From assembly GCF_036323735.1 (NCBI RefSeq), contig NC_086027.1, forward strand, positions 86,563,662 through 86,627,661: a DNA stretch of 64,000 nucleotides, given 5' to 3'. Shown here in pieces: positions 1-10,262 of this stretch. The notes under the pieces were generated by a model. The model saw nothing but the letters and a program-made list of their open reading frames with translations, was not told where the DNA came from and searched no databases. The position numbers and the translations under genes are program-made. Source of the stretch: Rattus norvegicus (taxonomy: Eukaryota > Chordata > Mammalia > Rodentia > Muridae). The first letter of the stretch is position 1; the number at the start of each line of letters is the position of its first letter.

Positions 1-967
1 GCCAGCATAACACCAGCACAAGGTCAAGCCAGTGAACATTCCAGCATGGAGGGAGAAGGAAGGGGATTGTAAGCCCCTACCCCTAACTGACCACCTACAG
101 ACTGCTGAATCCTTCTAGAAGGTGTGGCCTCTGGCAGGTCAAGCATGTTCCAGTGATGGCTTCATACCCAGATGTATATGGCTACCACAGATTGGATTCT
201 AGGCTTATATTCACAAATAAGAGGATACACAGTATGGGGAACAGGGAGAACAGGATGGATTTGAGAAGAGTTGGGGGTGAATATCATCAAAATACATTGT
301 GTGAAATTCTCAAGGAATCAATAAAAATATTGTGCCAGATTTAAAAGATTTAGTGCTTGAGGTGGGCTACTTCTCTATGAAAAGAAAACGTTCTTAAGTA
401 TGATGTGTGTATATGAGTGTAGATATGTGTATGCTTGGGCATCTGTATGGAGGTCAGAGAATACTTTTGTGGAGTCAGCTTGTTCTACCTTCCCAAGGAT
501 AAACTTAAGTTGAACTCAAGTCTTCAGGCTTGTACAGCAAGTACTTAGACCTGCTTAAAAATAATCTAAAAATTATTTTTAACTGATACATAAAATAGAG
601 TCATTGAGTACTATGTGATGTTTCAGCAGACATGTACATCCTGCCGTGTTAAAATCGGGTTAGGTTTTTCTCTAGCTCAAATACTTTTCATTTATTTTTA
701 GATAAAGTTCTTTCTTCCAATTTTCTGAAACACCCAGTAAATAACTGCTACCGACTGTCACCTTGCAGCTCAATAGTGCTCCATGATGTCTTACTCCAAG
801 CTAACTACAACTTAATATCCTTGGTCAGCCTCTTCCTATCCTACCCTCCCCTGTATTCCCACTCCATAGCCTCTGCTAATGGCCATTCTGCCGTTGTCAG
901 TTTCTGTGAAATGAAAACTTTTAGACTCCATTTAGGATTGAGATCACATATCACCTCTGTGCCTGGA
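1..967. other. No gene recognised; unique-looking AT-rich DNA
   Basis: Stop codons are frequent in all frames, and the longest frame (about 63 codons) has no recognisable domain. I see no SINE or LINE signature. There are scattered ATTTTTA-type runs but no satellite until the pyrimidine tract at 968. Confidence 0.6.
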
Positions 968-1133
968 TCCTCCTCTTCCTCCTCTTCCTCCTCTTCCTCC
1001 TCTTCCTCCCTTTCCTCCTCCTACCTCTCTCCTCCTCCTCCTCCTTCTCCTTCTCTTCTTTCTTCTCCCCTTCCTCCTCCTTTTCCTCCTCCTTCTCTTC
1101 CTCCTCTTCTCCTCTTTCTAGCTTTTTCCTCTT
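968..1133. repeat. Polypyrimidine (TCC/TTCC)n tract
   Basis: About 165 bases made almost only of C and T on the + strand, first as regular CCTCTT units and then as irregular CCT/TTCTCC units. It ends in an AATTAATTAATTAAG stretch. Mirror-like polypyrimidine tracts can form triplex (H-)DNA. The Ser- and Pro-rich open frame through it is a consequence of base composition. Confidence 0.9.
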
Positions 1134-1134
1134 A

Positions 1135-1415
1135 ATTAATTAAGTTTCATTCATTCTTCTCTCATACACTGTAGCTTAATTGCATCCCCCAATCCACTCT
1201 CCCCCACATTCACTCCTTTGTTTCACTTCAGAAAAAACAACAACAACAACAACAACAACAAAAAAAAAACAGGCCTCCCAAGGATATCAATCAAACCATG
1301 GCATACCAAGATAAAACTAGCCACGGACCCTTCCATCAAGGCTGGGCAAGGCAACTCAGAAGGAGGAAGAGGGTTCCAAGAGCACTGCTTAGCTAATTTC
1401 ATTATGGCTTCTGGT
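1135..1415 (-). mobile_element. Rodent L1 (Lx-type) 3'-UTR fragment
   Basis: Read on the + strand this resembles the reverse complement of a rodent L1 3' UTR: a C-rich run, then an A-rich block with (CAA)n, then GGGCAAGGCAACTCAGAAGG followed by a purine-rich stretch ending near CCAAGAGCA. This is the known 'GGCAACCCAATAGGAGGAAAAGAGTCCCAAGAG' type of motif of old Lx elements. No open frame is preserved. It lies next to the pyrimidine tract and near a second 3'-UTR piece at 1700. Confidence 0.55.
1234..1270. repeat. (CAA)n with A-rich flanks
   Basis: Eight or nine CAA units bounded by poly-A runs, embedded in the L1-like A-rich 3'-UTR segment. Confidence 0.9.
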
Positions 1416-1699
1416 CCGTTTGTACTGTTGAAGATGATAGGATTGCAATATAGCTAAATAGATACCCTATTGTGCATATGGGTAATATTTCAACTATTTC
1501 CATCTTTCAGTTGATACTTAGATTGCTCCAATTTTGTGTGTGGCACTATAATGAACACAGCAGTACAGGTGTGTTTGCAGGCATACTACATCATTCCCTT
1601 GGGACACAAGGTAAGTGGTGGCATTGGCAAATTACAGAGTGGTTTATTTTTAATTGCGTATCTAAGATATATTGTATGCTTCATCTTTAATTGCAATCA

Positions 1700-1850
1700 T
1701 GCACTGTGTTTAGTCTTAATTTTTATTATTTCACATCTATTTTGATCATATTTTGCCCCACCCCCAACTCTCAGATTATCTCCACCCCCTTACCTACCCA
1801 ACTTTATGTTCTTTCTTTTGAATAGTTTTTTTTGATACTAGAAGTCCAAT
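1700..1850 (-). mobile_element. L1 3'-UTR fragment
   Basis: The stretch GATCATATTTTGCCCCACCC and the following C-rich sequence through TTATGTTCTTTCTTTTGAATAG match the reverse-complement pattern of rodent Lx 3' UTRs. It may be the same insertion as the fragment at 1135-1415 with the middle diverged. Confidence 0.5.
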
Positions 1851-1874
1851 TATAATTTATTATCAAGAAGAGGG

Positions 1875-2440
1875 AAACTTGGTCAAAAATGGTCAGAGAA
1901 TATGAACAAATAATTCATGAAGGTACATGAGCTACTAAGAAAACTTCCAGAAAAATTTTACTTTCCCAGAAGCAGATTAATGCAATGAAATAAGAAAATA
2001 CCAAACATTTTACAATAGCTAATTATAAATGATGATTATGAACTGGATTACCAGAAGTCATGCCAAAGGATACCATTAAATGGGGGAAAGTACAGGATTC
2101 TCACACGCTGATGGAGAATAGTTACACCTTCTCTAGAGCTTAATCAGGCACTAAAAGCCTTAAAAATGTATAGGCGTCTGACCTGGGAATTTCACTTCTC
2201 TGAGTTAATGACACAAGAATAATTGAACAGCCGCACAACAATTCAATAGCTTTTAAAAAATGCTAGAGAGGTAGGAACGGTCTAAGTGACCAGCCGTAAG
2301 TGATTAGAGGTATTATTTAGCTCAGATGTGTAATAGAATGCTGTTTTACCTTTTCACAAAAAGTTTCACAGAAGAATATTTATCAACACAAAAATATATC
2401 AAAGATGTGAAATGTATTTAGTTTTAAAGAAGAAGTTGAG
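1875..2440 (+). mobile_element. Ancient L1M 3' end
   Basis: Degenerate but colinear with the end of ORF2 and 3' UTR of mammal-wide L1M. It starts with a 'GAGAATATGAACAAATAATTC' type segment, then 'CTGATGGAGAATAGTTACACC', 'GACCTGGGAATTTCACTTCT', and 'GAAGAATATTTATCAACAC' near the end. Many indels and stops are present and no coding capacity remains. Confidence 0.6.
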
Positions 2441-3073
2441 AAAGGTGGAGTTAAAAAAATAAAAATTCCTAGACGGAGTGATCTTAGGACGCTGCCCAGT
2501 GCGTCCTTGTGTGGTGAAATAATGGGTAATTTACACGGAAAGATAAATGCAGCTTTCACCCCTCATCAACAAAGCTTCTTTTTGAAGCCAAAAGAGACCA
2601 GGACAGAAAGCCATAGCCAGACGAAATGCAGAGAAGAATTGACCTTGAGTTTCCTGCTCCAACTATCATGTCTACAACACAACTCTTGCACCCGAGGCTC
2701 AGGGGCTATTGATGAAGGCAGGGTGGGATAGAGAGATTTTTAGAGCCACAGGACTAGGAAGTCCACTATGAGAGTGTGCCTTCTGCCTGAGACAGGGAAG
2801 CTATACTCATGAAATCTGAACAACATGGAGGAAATTCCATGGGCTCTGACTCAAGGGGAAGAGGTACCAGCAGTTATAAACTGCTGAGAGAAGGAGAGCC
2901 AGTCTTCCCCAGACTGAGGCCCCTGATTAATTCCTCAATACCAAGTAGCTGGCCCTGGAAACAGAAACGTCAACAACACCAAACAGGTTCAGCAGGCTGT
3001 AGTTATATCCTTATTCATTTGTGTATATGGAATAACAGTGGCTAAAAAAGAGGAGGCATGGATTTGGGTGGGA

Positions 3074-3075
<2 letters not shown>
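2441..3075. other. No gene recognised
   Basis: Mixed-composition sequence without a confident repeat or gene assignment. Open frames of 74-78 codons in this part show no domain and are not flanked by credible splice or promoter signals. Confidence 0.5.

Positions 3076-3123
<48 letters not shown>
3076..3123. repeat. (AC)24 microsatellite
   Basis: Uninterrupted AC dinucleotides, 48 bases. Long uninterrupted CA arrays of this sort are abundant and polymorphic in rat. Confidence 0.97.
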
Positions 3124-3129
<6 letters not shown>

Positions 3130-5904
3130 CTGTTTGTAATCCCAATCTTGGGTTTCTACCCCACCTTTGACTATTCAGTTCCCGGACAAAAGACACACAA
3201 CTGTTCCTATTTACAATAAGCCTTAAATAGTCCAAGAGCTGAGGAGATATCTATCCTCTATGTTATTCCAATCTTCTTTCCTATCAATAACCCTGAGTTA
3301 TTACTTACTATGTTTCATCTGGGCTGCGCATATTGGCCAGCCCTCAGGGCCATGTTTTTATGACTCACCTAACCCATGGCAGCTTCTCCTCCATTCAACT
3401 TCTTCTCTCCCTTGTGTGTTTCTCTTCTGACCCCAAGCCCTGGGAATCTTAAACCCCACCTACGTCTCTTCTGCCCAGCTATGGGCTGTTGGCATCTTTA
3501 TTTACGATCAGAAATAACTTGGGGGCAAGGCCACATAGCCTCGTTTGTGTCTATGTGCAGACTCCAGGTCTGGGGATTCGGTGGGGGGGACACACTTAGC
3601 ATTACTATTCACACAGGAAGCCCAAATTAACACACACCCCACATTGCAACCCCTTTTGTGTTCCTGTTTTCTTCTTTTAGCATTGATGCTGTTGCCTACT
3701 TGTGCCTGCTTTCTTCTACTCAAGCCTCCGCTCTGGTAACCCTACTTGATAGAGAGAACCTGTCTGTCCCTCCTGTCCCTCTATCTCAGTGTTCCTCCGC
3801 TTCTCTGATAAGCCCATTTGAAATCAACGGGAATTAAGTCTATAGGCTCTACAGTGCCCACTTCTCCTCCAATAGACAGACATTTTTACCTGGAACTACT
3901 CCATAGATCCCAGCAACTGATTCTGTTTGTCCCCAGTACTGGGCAGAACAATGTTACGTCTGTAACACCAACACCATAATGGACTTTTACGCTGGTCCTT
4001 TTCTTATTCCAATGGCCTTTCTCCATGCAAATAGCTCTTAGCTTTGGCTTTGCTTTGGGGAGCACCTGAGCTGAGCCATGAATATGCTCATGTCATCACA
4101 AATTTATTAACGCATAAAACACACAAAGGCTCACAGCTCTGAAGCACACGAGCAGGAATGGTGATATCAGATTTTACTCTCCTAAGTAGGACCTCTCTGC
4201 CTCGGAGATCACAGGAGACTTTGCTGCCCTTTAGGCAAACTCAGTCTTGTACACTGTTACCCTTAATTACTTTCAGAGTAGTCCTCAGATCTTTCAGGAA
4301 AGAGGTCTGCAACAATACTAGAAATGGAGAGGATCTCATTGAGGACATGGTACCTGCAATATCTCCCTTGGGGAAGTTCCAGTGCACAGATAGCCAAAAT
4401 GTTACTTAACATCACCTGCTTCCAGGAGCAGCACTCCCAAAGGTGTCAGTGCACTGCATATTTCTCAGACATAAAGGTCACTAGGAAAAGTCCAACTTTT
4501 ACAGACCGAGGCAGAATACTACAGAAAAATACTTACTCATATAGAGAAGAGTCAGAATGTACTGAAGGCCTCCCTCATCCCCCTGCCAAGATGCCTCACT
4601 CTGTAGAAGTCTGCATTCCCCTGCCTCAACTCATCCCCACTGGAAATAGATCTCGAAGTGCAACTGACCAGGAATCATAAGACAAATAGACTTAAACAGA
4701 GCAATGAATTACACGTCAAATCTAGAACAGGTTCCTATCTCCAAACAAACATGCCCCCACACAGGCTGGACGGGCTCTTCGTCTCTCAGTAAGGAAGAGA
4801 CCTATGCTCATGGCTCATTCCTATACAAACCAATAGGGGGAGAAAGGCTACCGACACATGACTTCCGTCCTCAATTGAGATCCTCTGGTTTAAGATATGA
4901 CTTTAATAAAAGGAAGTCCCATAAAGGACACAGATAAAGCTTGTCCCCGTGCTGTATATTCTGTCTAGGTAAGCCTTTTCATAAAGGCCAGTGGCGATAT
5001 TACTATTTATAAAAGGGGATCACCTCCCTTTCTGAGATTAAAAAGTTCTCTTATTTTCCCTAATTTCCTCCCACATCCTGGCAAGTCTTGATAACCTAAT
5101 TCAAGGGGGGACACCGAAATCTACCATCAAAGTTGATCAATGGCAGTCATTTCCCACATCCCAGGGAAATTAATTTTATAGATATCATCTTTTCCATTTT
5201 AAGCATTTCTGCCACGGCTTTGCTGTAAAGGGCTGATGTCCAGTGCCTCACTGGCTTCTGAGAGAACCCAGTCTACAGGGATACCTGACTCAGTACGCTT
5301 ACAGTTATTGGTAATAGAATCTTGACTAGCTTTTGGCGATCTTCAAGGAGAGCATTCCTCCAGGAGTTTATGCCACCAGAAACTGAAACACTGCCTTGGT
5401 GGAGGGGCTTTTTCCATTATAGAACCTCCCCTCCCCCAGTACTTAAGGCATCTCTCCAGTGCAAAAACAGGAATCAAAGTGGAAGAAACTACAGAGTACG
5501 TTCAGGTTGACCTTGTACATTCAAAGTCTGGTTTCAAACACTATTCTCTTTCCTTTAACAGCTTGCGGGTGGGGAGGCTTGAGGAAGCACCAGAGAGGAG
5601 TGTAATGCAGCCCTCTGACTGAGCGTCTGAAGACTATAGTTGCACCAGCCATATTCACCACCAGGTGGGTAATACAATGAATGATACAATATGATGAAAA
5701 TCAGGTGAACTGTGTAGCCTATGGTTGCAGTAGGAGGTGAACTATGTCTTTGGGTGAGAAAGTAAATGTCTCAAGAACCTCAAGTTAGATAAAAAGAATG
5801 TCTTGAAAGCCCACAAAAGCCACTGTAAGATGCCCCAAACTGACTAAGCTGAAGTGGATGTTGTTGAAGTCTGTAAGACTGCAATAACACCAGCATACCC
5901 AGGT
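3124..5904. other. No gene recognised; probably old dispersed repeat in part
   Basis: About 2.8 kb with no convincing exon. The section around 3290-3660 (C-rich, with CTGGGAATCTTAAACCCCAC and GGGGGCAAGGCCACATAGC) has the feel of a rodent dispersed or ERV-derived repeat, but I could not name a family. A TATAAAAGG string occurs near 5009, isolated from any gene. Frames of 83 and 118 codons at 4158-4680 overlap in different frames and match nothing I recognise. Confidence 0.4.
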
Positions 5905-6288
5905 GTCATGGCTACTCCTGGTTGTCAGCTTGACACACTTAGGAAGAAGAAACTTCAATTGAGTTATTACTTCTATCACATAGGTCTGTGGACACATCTG
6001 TGGGGCGTTTTTTAAAAAAAATATTGCTGGTGGATATAGGAGGGTCTAGCCCACCATGGGTGGTACCATCCCTAGGCAGCGGTACCTTCTCTGTTGCATA
6101 AGAAAGCCGCCCCAGCAAGCCAGCAAGCATCGTTGCTCTCTGCTCTCTTCTTCAGTACCTGCCCCTAGGTTCCTGTTGGGACTCCCCTCATTGGTAAACT
6201 GTGACCTCTACACCAAATGAACTCTTTCTTCTCTGAGTTGCTTTTAGTCAGTGTTTTATCCTAGCAACAGAGAAGCAAAGTAGGACAC
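5905..6288 (+). mobile_element. Rodent LTR-like dispersed repeat
   Basis: Starts with a TGTCATGG...GTCAGCTTGACAC segment, contains GGTGGTACCATCCCTAGG, a CAGCAAGCCAGCAAGCAT block and GTTGCTTTTAGTCAGTGTTT, and ends in GCAAAGTAGGACA. This is the common rodent medium-reiteration repeat whose ends (TG...CA) and late AATAAA-like region suggest an LTR. It has also been grouped with nonautonomous DNA elements (URR1-like). Family confident, class uncertain. The reverse-orientation relative lies at 46094-46512. Confidence 0.65.
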
Positions 6289-6984
6289 CAGGGGATTGTC
6301 AAAATAAGCTTGACTGGTGGACCTGCCTCAGTTAATAACATAAGCGGTGCAGTGCGTTGAGCTCTTGAAGTGTACTGATTTCATTATCCTTTTCATTATA
6401 ACCAGGGGCCTCTCTTCAAGCTAAATCCCAGAAGAAGAGTCAAGGAGTTTCTTTATTTGAATTGAGAAGGTGGCAGCCTGAGGCTCCTTTGACTCCCGTC
6501 TACTCCCTGCCTAACGTGGCCTTGCTAGGGGCTGGGCTAGCATGAGTGTATTTAGGCGTATTTTGAAGTGAAGGCTTTAACCAGAGAGATGAGATATTTT
6601 CCAAAGAATATCCACCAGTCCTTCCATGTCAGAGCAGCCTCTGGCATGAGGATTACACTGCGATTTACTGAATTCGGCTCATCTATCTCTCTAGATTGCC
6701 TTTGACTGCCTGTCAACCCTGGAAATTATTTACCTCCCCAGAGTTTAAACTAATCCCTGGTTTTCTTCCTCTCATTGCCACACTGCTCATTCACCTGTCA
6801 GATGGCAACTGTATTTCTTTTAGCTCTGAGAGGTCTATTTGCTTTGAACCCATCAGGTAGATTATATGGTCTGAGGACTTTAACTTGGAGAATTCCACAG
6901 ATTCCTGTAACCATGGTAGGAACACAAGTGTTACTCCCCCTCCTTCTTTTCCTTAGCGTATGATAGCTGCACGAAGCAGTTGGC
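6289..6984. other. No gene recognised
   Basis: Unique-looking sequence. The 62-codon frame at 6775-6963 is leucine-rich but has no support as an exon. Confidence 0.5.
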
Positions 6985-7690
6985 TGCGTTGCAATTTTTT
7001 CACCAACGCGTGCAGCATATTTAAAGCATTTTTATGTTCCCCTCCCTTTAGTTCCTCTTTTTCACCTCTCGTTGATTAGCCCCACTTTTCCACCTAAACA
7101 GTCTCCTATATTTATGTTCTTACTGTCTTTTTAAAATCTAGATTCTCTACGAATGAAAAAAAAAGCACAAATATTGCATTTGCAAGTCTGGCTTATTTTT
7201 CTTAATATGATGAACTTCAGTTCTATCCATTTTCCCCAAAGTGACACAATTCTATTTTCCTTTGTGGCTCAGAGAAGCCTATGTCAAATATACACAAGGT
7301 TTCTTTGTGGCTAGTTGTCTTTTGAGGGGCACCTGGATGGATTTACGCTATCACCATAACTTGCTGTTATGAATAAACTGTAGTAAATGATGCACAGGTA
7401 TCTCCAGAGGGTGACAACCTAGGTTTCTTTGGATACTCAGGAGTGGTATATCTGGATTAATGGTCGATCTATTTTTACTTTTGTGAGGATCCTTCTGATT
7501 TCCACGGTGGTGGGACTAACTTGTATTTCTCTCAACTTACAAGTCTTTCTTTTCTCAAGCATATTTTTCATTAATTATGGACATTCTGATTAGGATGATA
7601 TGTCATCTCAGTGTAGCTTTGGTCTGTATTTTCCTGACTAAGAATGTGGAATATTTAACTTTGTTGTTTTATCTCATCTTCACATTGTAG
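6985..7690 (-). mobile_element. Old rodent L1, 3' UTR and ORF2 C-terminal remnant
   Basis: The + strand reads as an antisense L1 3' end: a CCCCTCCCTTTAGTTCC 3'-UTR motif, then AACTTCAGTTCTATCCATTTT, CACCTGGATGGATTTACGC, GTAGTAAATGATGCACAGGT, TTTCTTTGGATACTCAGGAG and CTTCTGATTTCCACGGTGG. These are the antisense forms of the ORF2 C-terminal region. Frameshifts and stops throughout; it is dead and 5' truncated. Confidence 0.75.
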
Positions 7691-7699
7691 CTTAATATT

Positions 7700-8830
7700 G
7701 ACCTATTAGGCAAGATATGCCCACTGCTATAATAGTGGTAATACTATTAATGGGGGGTAACCAACCACTCTCTTGATTAGATTTGAGTCTTGCTCCCAAG
7801 GAGATAATCCATGCCTTGTGTAGTAGACATGTTCAAAACCCAAGGCTAGGGAAGACATAGGCCCAAGAAGGGAACTTACTGCTGTGATGTCTCTTTGCTG
7901 ATTGGTCATGTTGTGAAATTGCCCATGGAATATTTTTGTTTTTATCCACAGATTTGTGATGCTCTCTACCTTGGTCAGAAAAGCTTCTCGTCGCAGTGGA
8001 TAGAGTTTAATGCAGAGACACATAGCTGTTCAAAGATTAAGGGACAGTGAGTGCTTAGCCACAGATGGGACATTTATACAAATCCTCATCAAACACTTAA
8101 GGAATATCAAGTAAGAGAGGACAGAAAGACTGTAAGAGCAAGAAGGTGGGGAGGATGGCTCTGGACACAATATGGCTGCTGTACACACGAACCCATTAGC
8201 AACTGTGGTTACTGTCACAAGATTAAGTGAGTTAGAATTTTCAGCATGGAATGGGGTTAGGCTCCCAAGATCCCAGTCACAATTGTGGAGAGGTTTGCTG
8301 TTGGTGGTTACTAGAGGAATAGTAGTCACTTTTGGAGAGGGTTGGGTGAGGTTCCCTATGTCGCAGTGGATAACCTGTGTGTTGTGCATGTGCACGAGCT
8401 CGGCACTAATTGGGCTCAGTGGATTGTTCAAAGAAAGGAGAGTGTGTTGGAGAAATGGTCCAGAAGTCGAGAACACATGCTGATGGACATGCTAATGTGT
8501 AAGGAAGGAAAAATCACCAGACTCCACCCGTAGCCAGAGAGCTACAGGCAACGGAGAGACATTGAGGACAGGAGAAGTCTTCTCCTAAGTCAGAGCCCCT
8601 AAGCGTCTATCCAGTACCAACTTGTCAACCCTGAAATCTGTAACATAGAATGGACTCACAAGTTGTATGTATATTTTTATGCATATGTTTATGTGAAAGA
8701 AGAGGGAGGAGGAGGCCAGGAGACAGGGAGAGGGCAAAGGTGAGGGTATGGGAGAATTTAGAGAAAGAAAGAGAGTGGAAAGAAAGGATGCAATTATACT
8801 ATGAATGAATGCTAATTAAAATGTCATGGC
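7700..8830 (+). repeat. Probable rodent dispersed repeat, family not assigned
   Basis: Two segments resemble dispersed rodent sequence known from many loci: one with GGGGGTAACCAACCACTCTC near the start, and a 3' part with GAGGACAGGAGAAGTCTTCT, a purine-rich stretch and GATGCAATTATAC at the end, like the poly-A end of a retroposon. I cannot assign class or subfamily. The 148-codon antisense frame at 8030-8476 lies within it and is not regarded as a gene. Confidence 0.35.
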
Positions 8831-9932
8831 AGCACAATAATGGGGCAGCTGGTCACACTGCGTCTGCATTCTCTCTATACAATATGAGATCTCATATCAT
8901 TGAACCACACAATACACAGTCAAGATAGATCCTGTGTCTTCAGTTAAACCTTTTTGCAAATGCCCTCGGACACACAGAGAGATGCGATTCCATGGTGATT
9001 TCAAATCATTCAAGTGGACCAACAGGACCAATCATCATATACTCCATTTGTGGTATTATGTTGTGGCTGCATAGAGTACATTCAGACAGTGTTCTTATTA
9101 CCCCCTAGGAATATGGTAAGGGGCCTGGTGGAGACTGACATAATGCTCACTAACTCTAATGCAGGCTGTATCCTTTATAGTATCGGGAAAACTGCTATTT
9201 TTTCAACTGGACACTAGAGGAGAGGCTGCTATGTACTTCAGGGACTGTGATGGATGAAGCATGTGTACATTTTAACCCTAGTTTGACAGCATGGAATATA
9301 GTGAGGTATCTATATCATGAGAAGCACAGAGCAGAAATGGAAGGACTTAGGGTGCTCTGTCTTTCTTTTGGAGTTTTTCTCTGGAACTTCCACTCCACCC
9401 AATGATAAACTGGAGTTGCTGGCTATTCCCCCTCCAAGTTCCCTGCTTTGCTTTGTTACCTCAAGCACACGGCTGAAGTTGAGTAAACATGGGATAAAGC
9501 TTCACTGTGTGGATCATTAGGTCTACACTCTCGTCTAGATTACAATGAAGGTCCTCCAAACAGACTATTGCATGCTGATTTTAGCATCCTGTATCTCTCT
9601 CACCATTGGTAGTCTGATGACAGCCCGAAGTCTTCAGCATGACACAGGGGCCTTCACAATCATCTCACAGGTGTTTGCGGTGCTTATCTCTCTTTTCCAG
9701 GCCACTGTACTCCTCCCTGCTAATTCTAACAAAGTCAAACTGTTTGCATTCTCCAAAAGGTCACACACTCTCATTCTATCTTTCAACGACTGCCTCCTCG
9801 CCCTCGAGATTTCAATCTTGGCAATTATTTTTCTCCTCTAGGGCCTCTCTGAATGTTCTCACAAGTGCCATAGATGTTGGACAGAGACTGACCTGCCAGG
9901 TGGGTTTTGAGAACACATATGTATTGCTTCAG
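8831..9932. other. No gene recognised
   Basis: Unique-looking sequence with overlapping 98-99 codon frames at 9545-9938. The frame at 9545 is hydrophobic, which reflects T-rich sequence rather than a recognised membrane protein. Confidence 0.5.
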
Positions 9933-10262
9933 TCTTAGTTAAGGTTTTACTGCTGTGAACAGACACCATGAGCAAGTCAACATTTAATTGGGGCAGGCTT
10001 ACAGGTTCAGAGGTTCAGTCCACTATCATCAAGGCAGGAACATGGCAGCATCCAGGCAGGCGTGGTGCAGGAGGAGCTGAGAGTTCTACATCTTCATCTG
10101 AAGGCTGCTAGCAGACTACTGGCTTCTAGGCAGCTAGGATGAGGGTCTTAAAGCCCACACCCACAGTGACACACCTACTCCAACAGAGCCACATCTACTC
10201 TGAGAGAGCCACACTTTCTACTAGTGCTTCTCCCTGGGCCTAGCATATACAAACCATCATAG
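9933..10262 (-). mobile_element. Rodent LTR/URR1-like dispersed repeat
   Basis: Begins TCTTAGTTAAGGTTTTACTG, then ACAGACACCATGAGCAAG, AACATTTAATTGGGGCAGGC, CAGAGGTTCAGTCCACTATC, GAGCTGAGAGTTCTACATCT and AAGCCCACACCCACAGTGAC, ending near ATACAAACCATCAT. This is a very common murid repeat, only moderately diverged here. The orientation call assumes the CTTAGTTA end is the 3' end of the element. Confidence 0.7.

Noticed and set aside
3076..3123. CRISPR-like regular repetition
   Set aside because: All regular repeats in the window are eukaryotic micro- or minisatellites; none has spacer-repeat structure, and the SINE content excludes a prokaryote.
5009..5020. TATAAAAGG as a promoter
   Set aside because: Isolated AT-rich match without an initiator, downstream exon or CpG content.
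8030..8476. 148-codon minus-strand frame
   Set aside because: Lies antisense within a probable dispersed repeat; no domain, and the sense strand has a competing frame of similar length.
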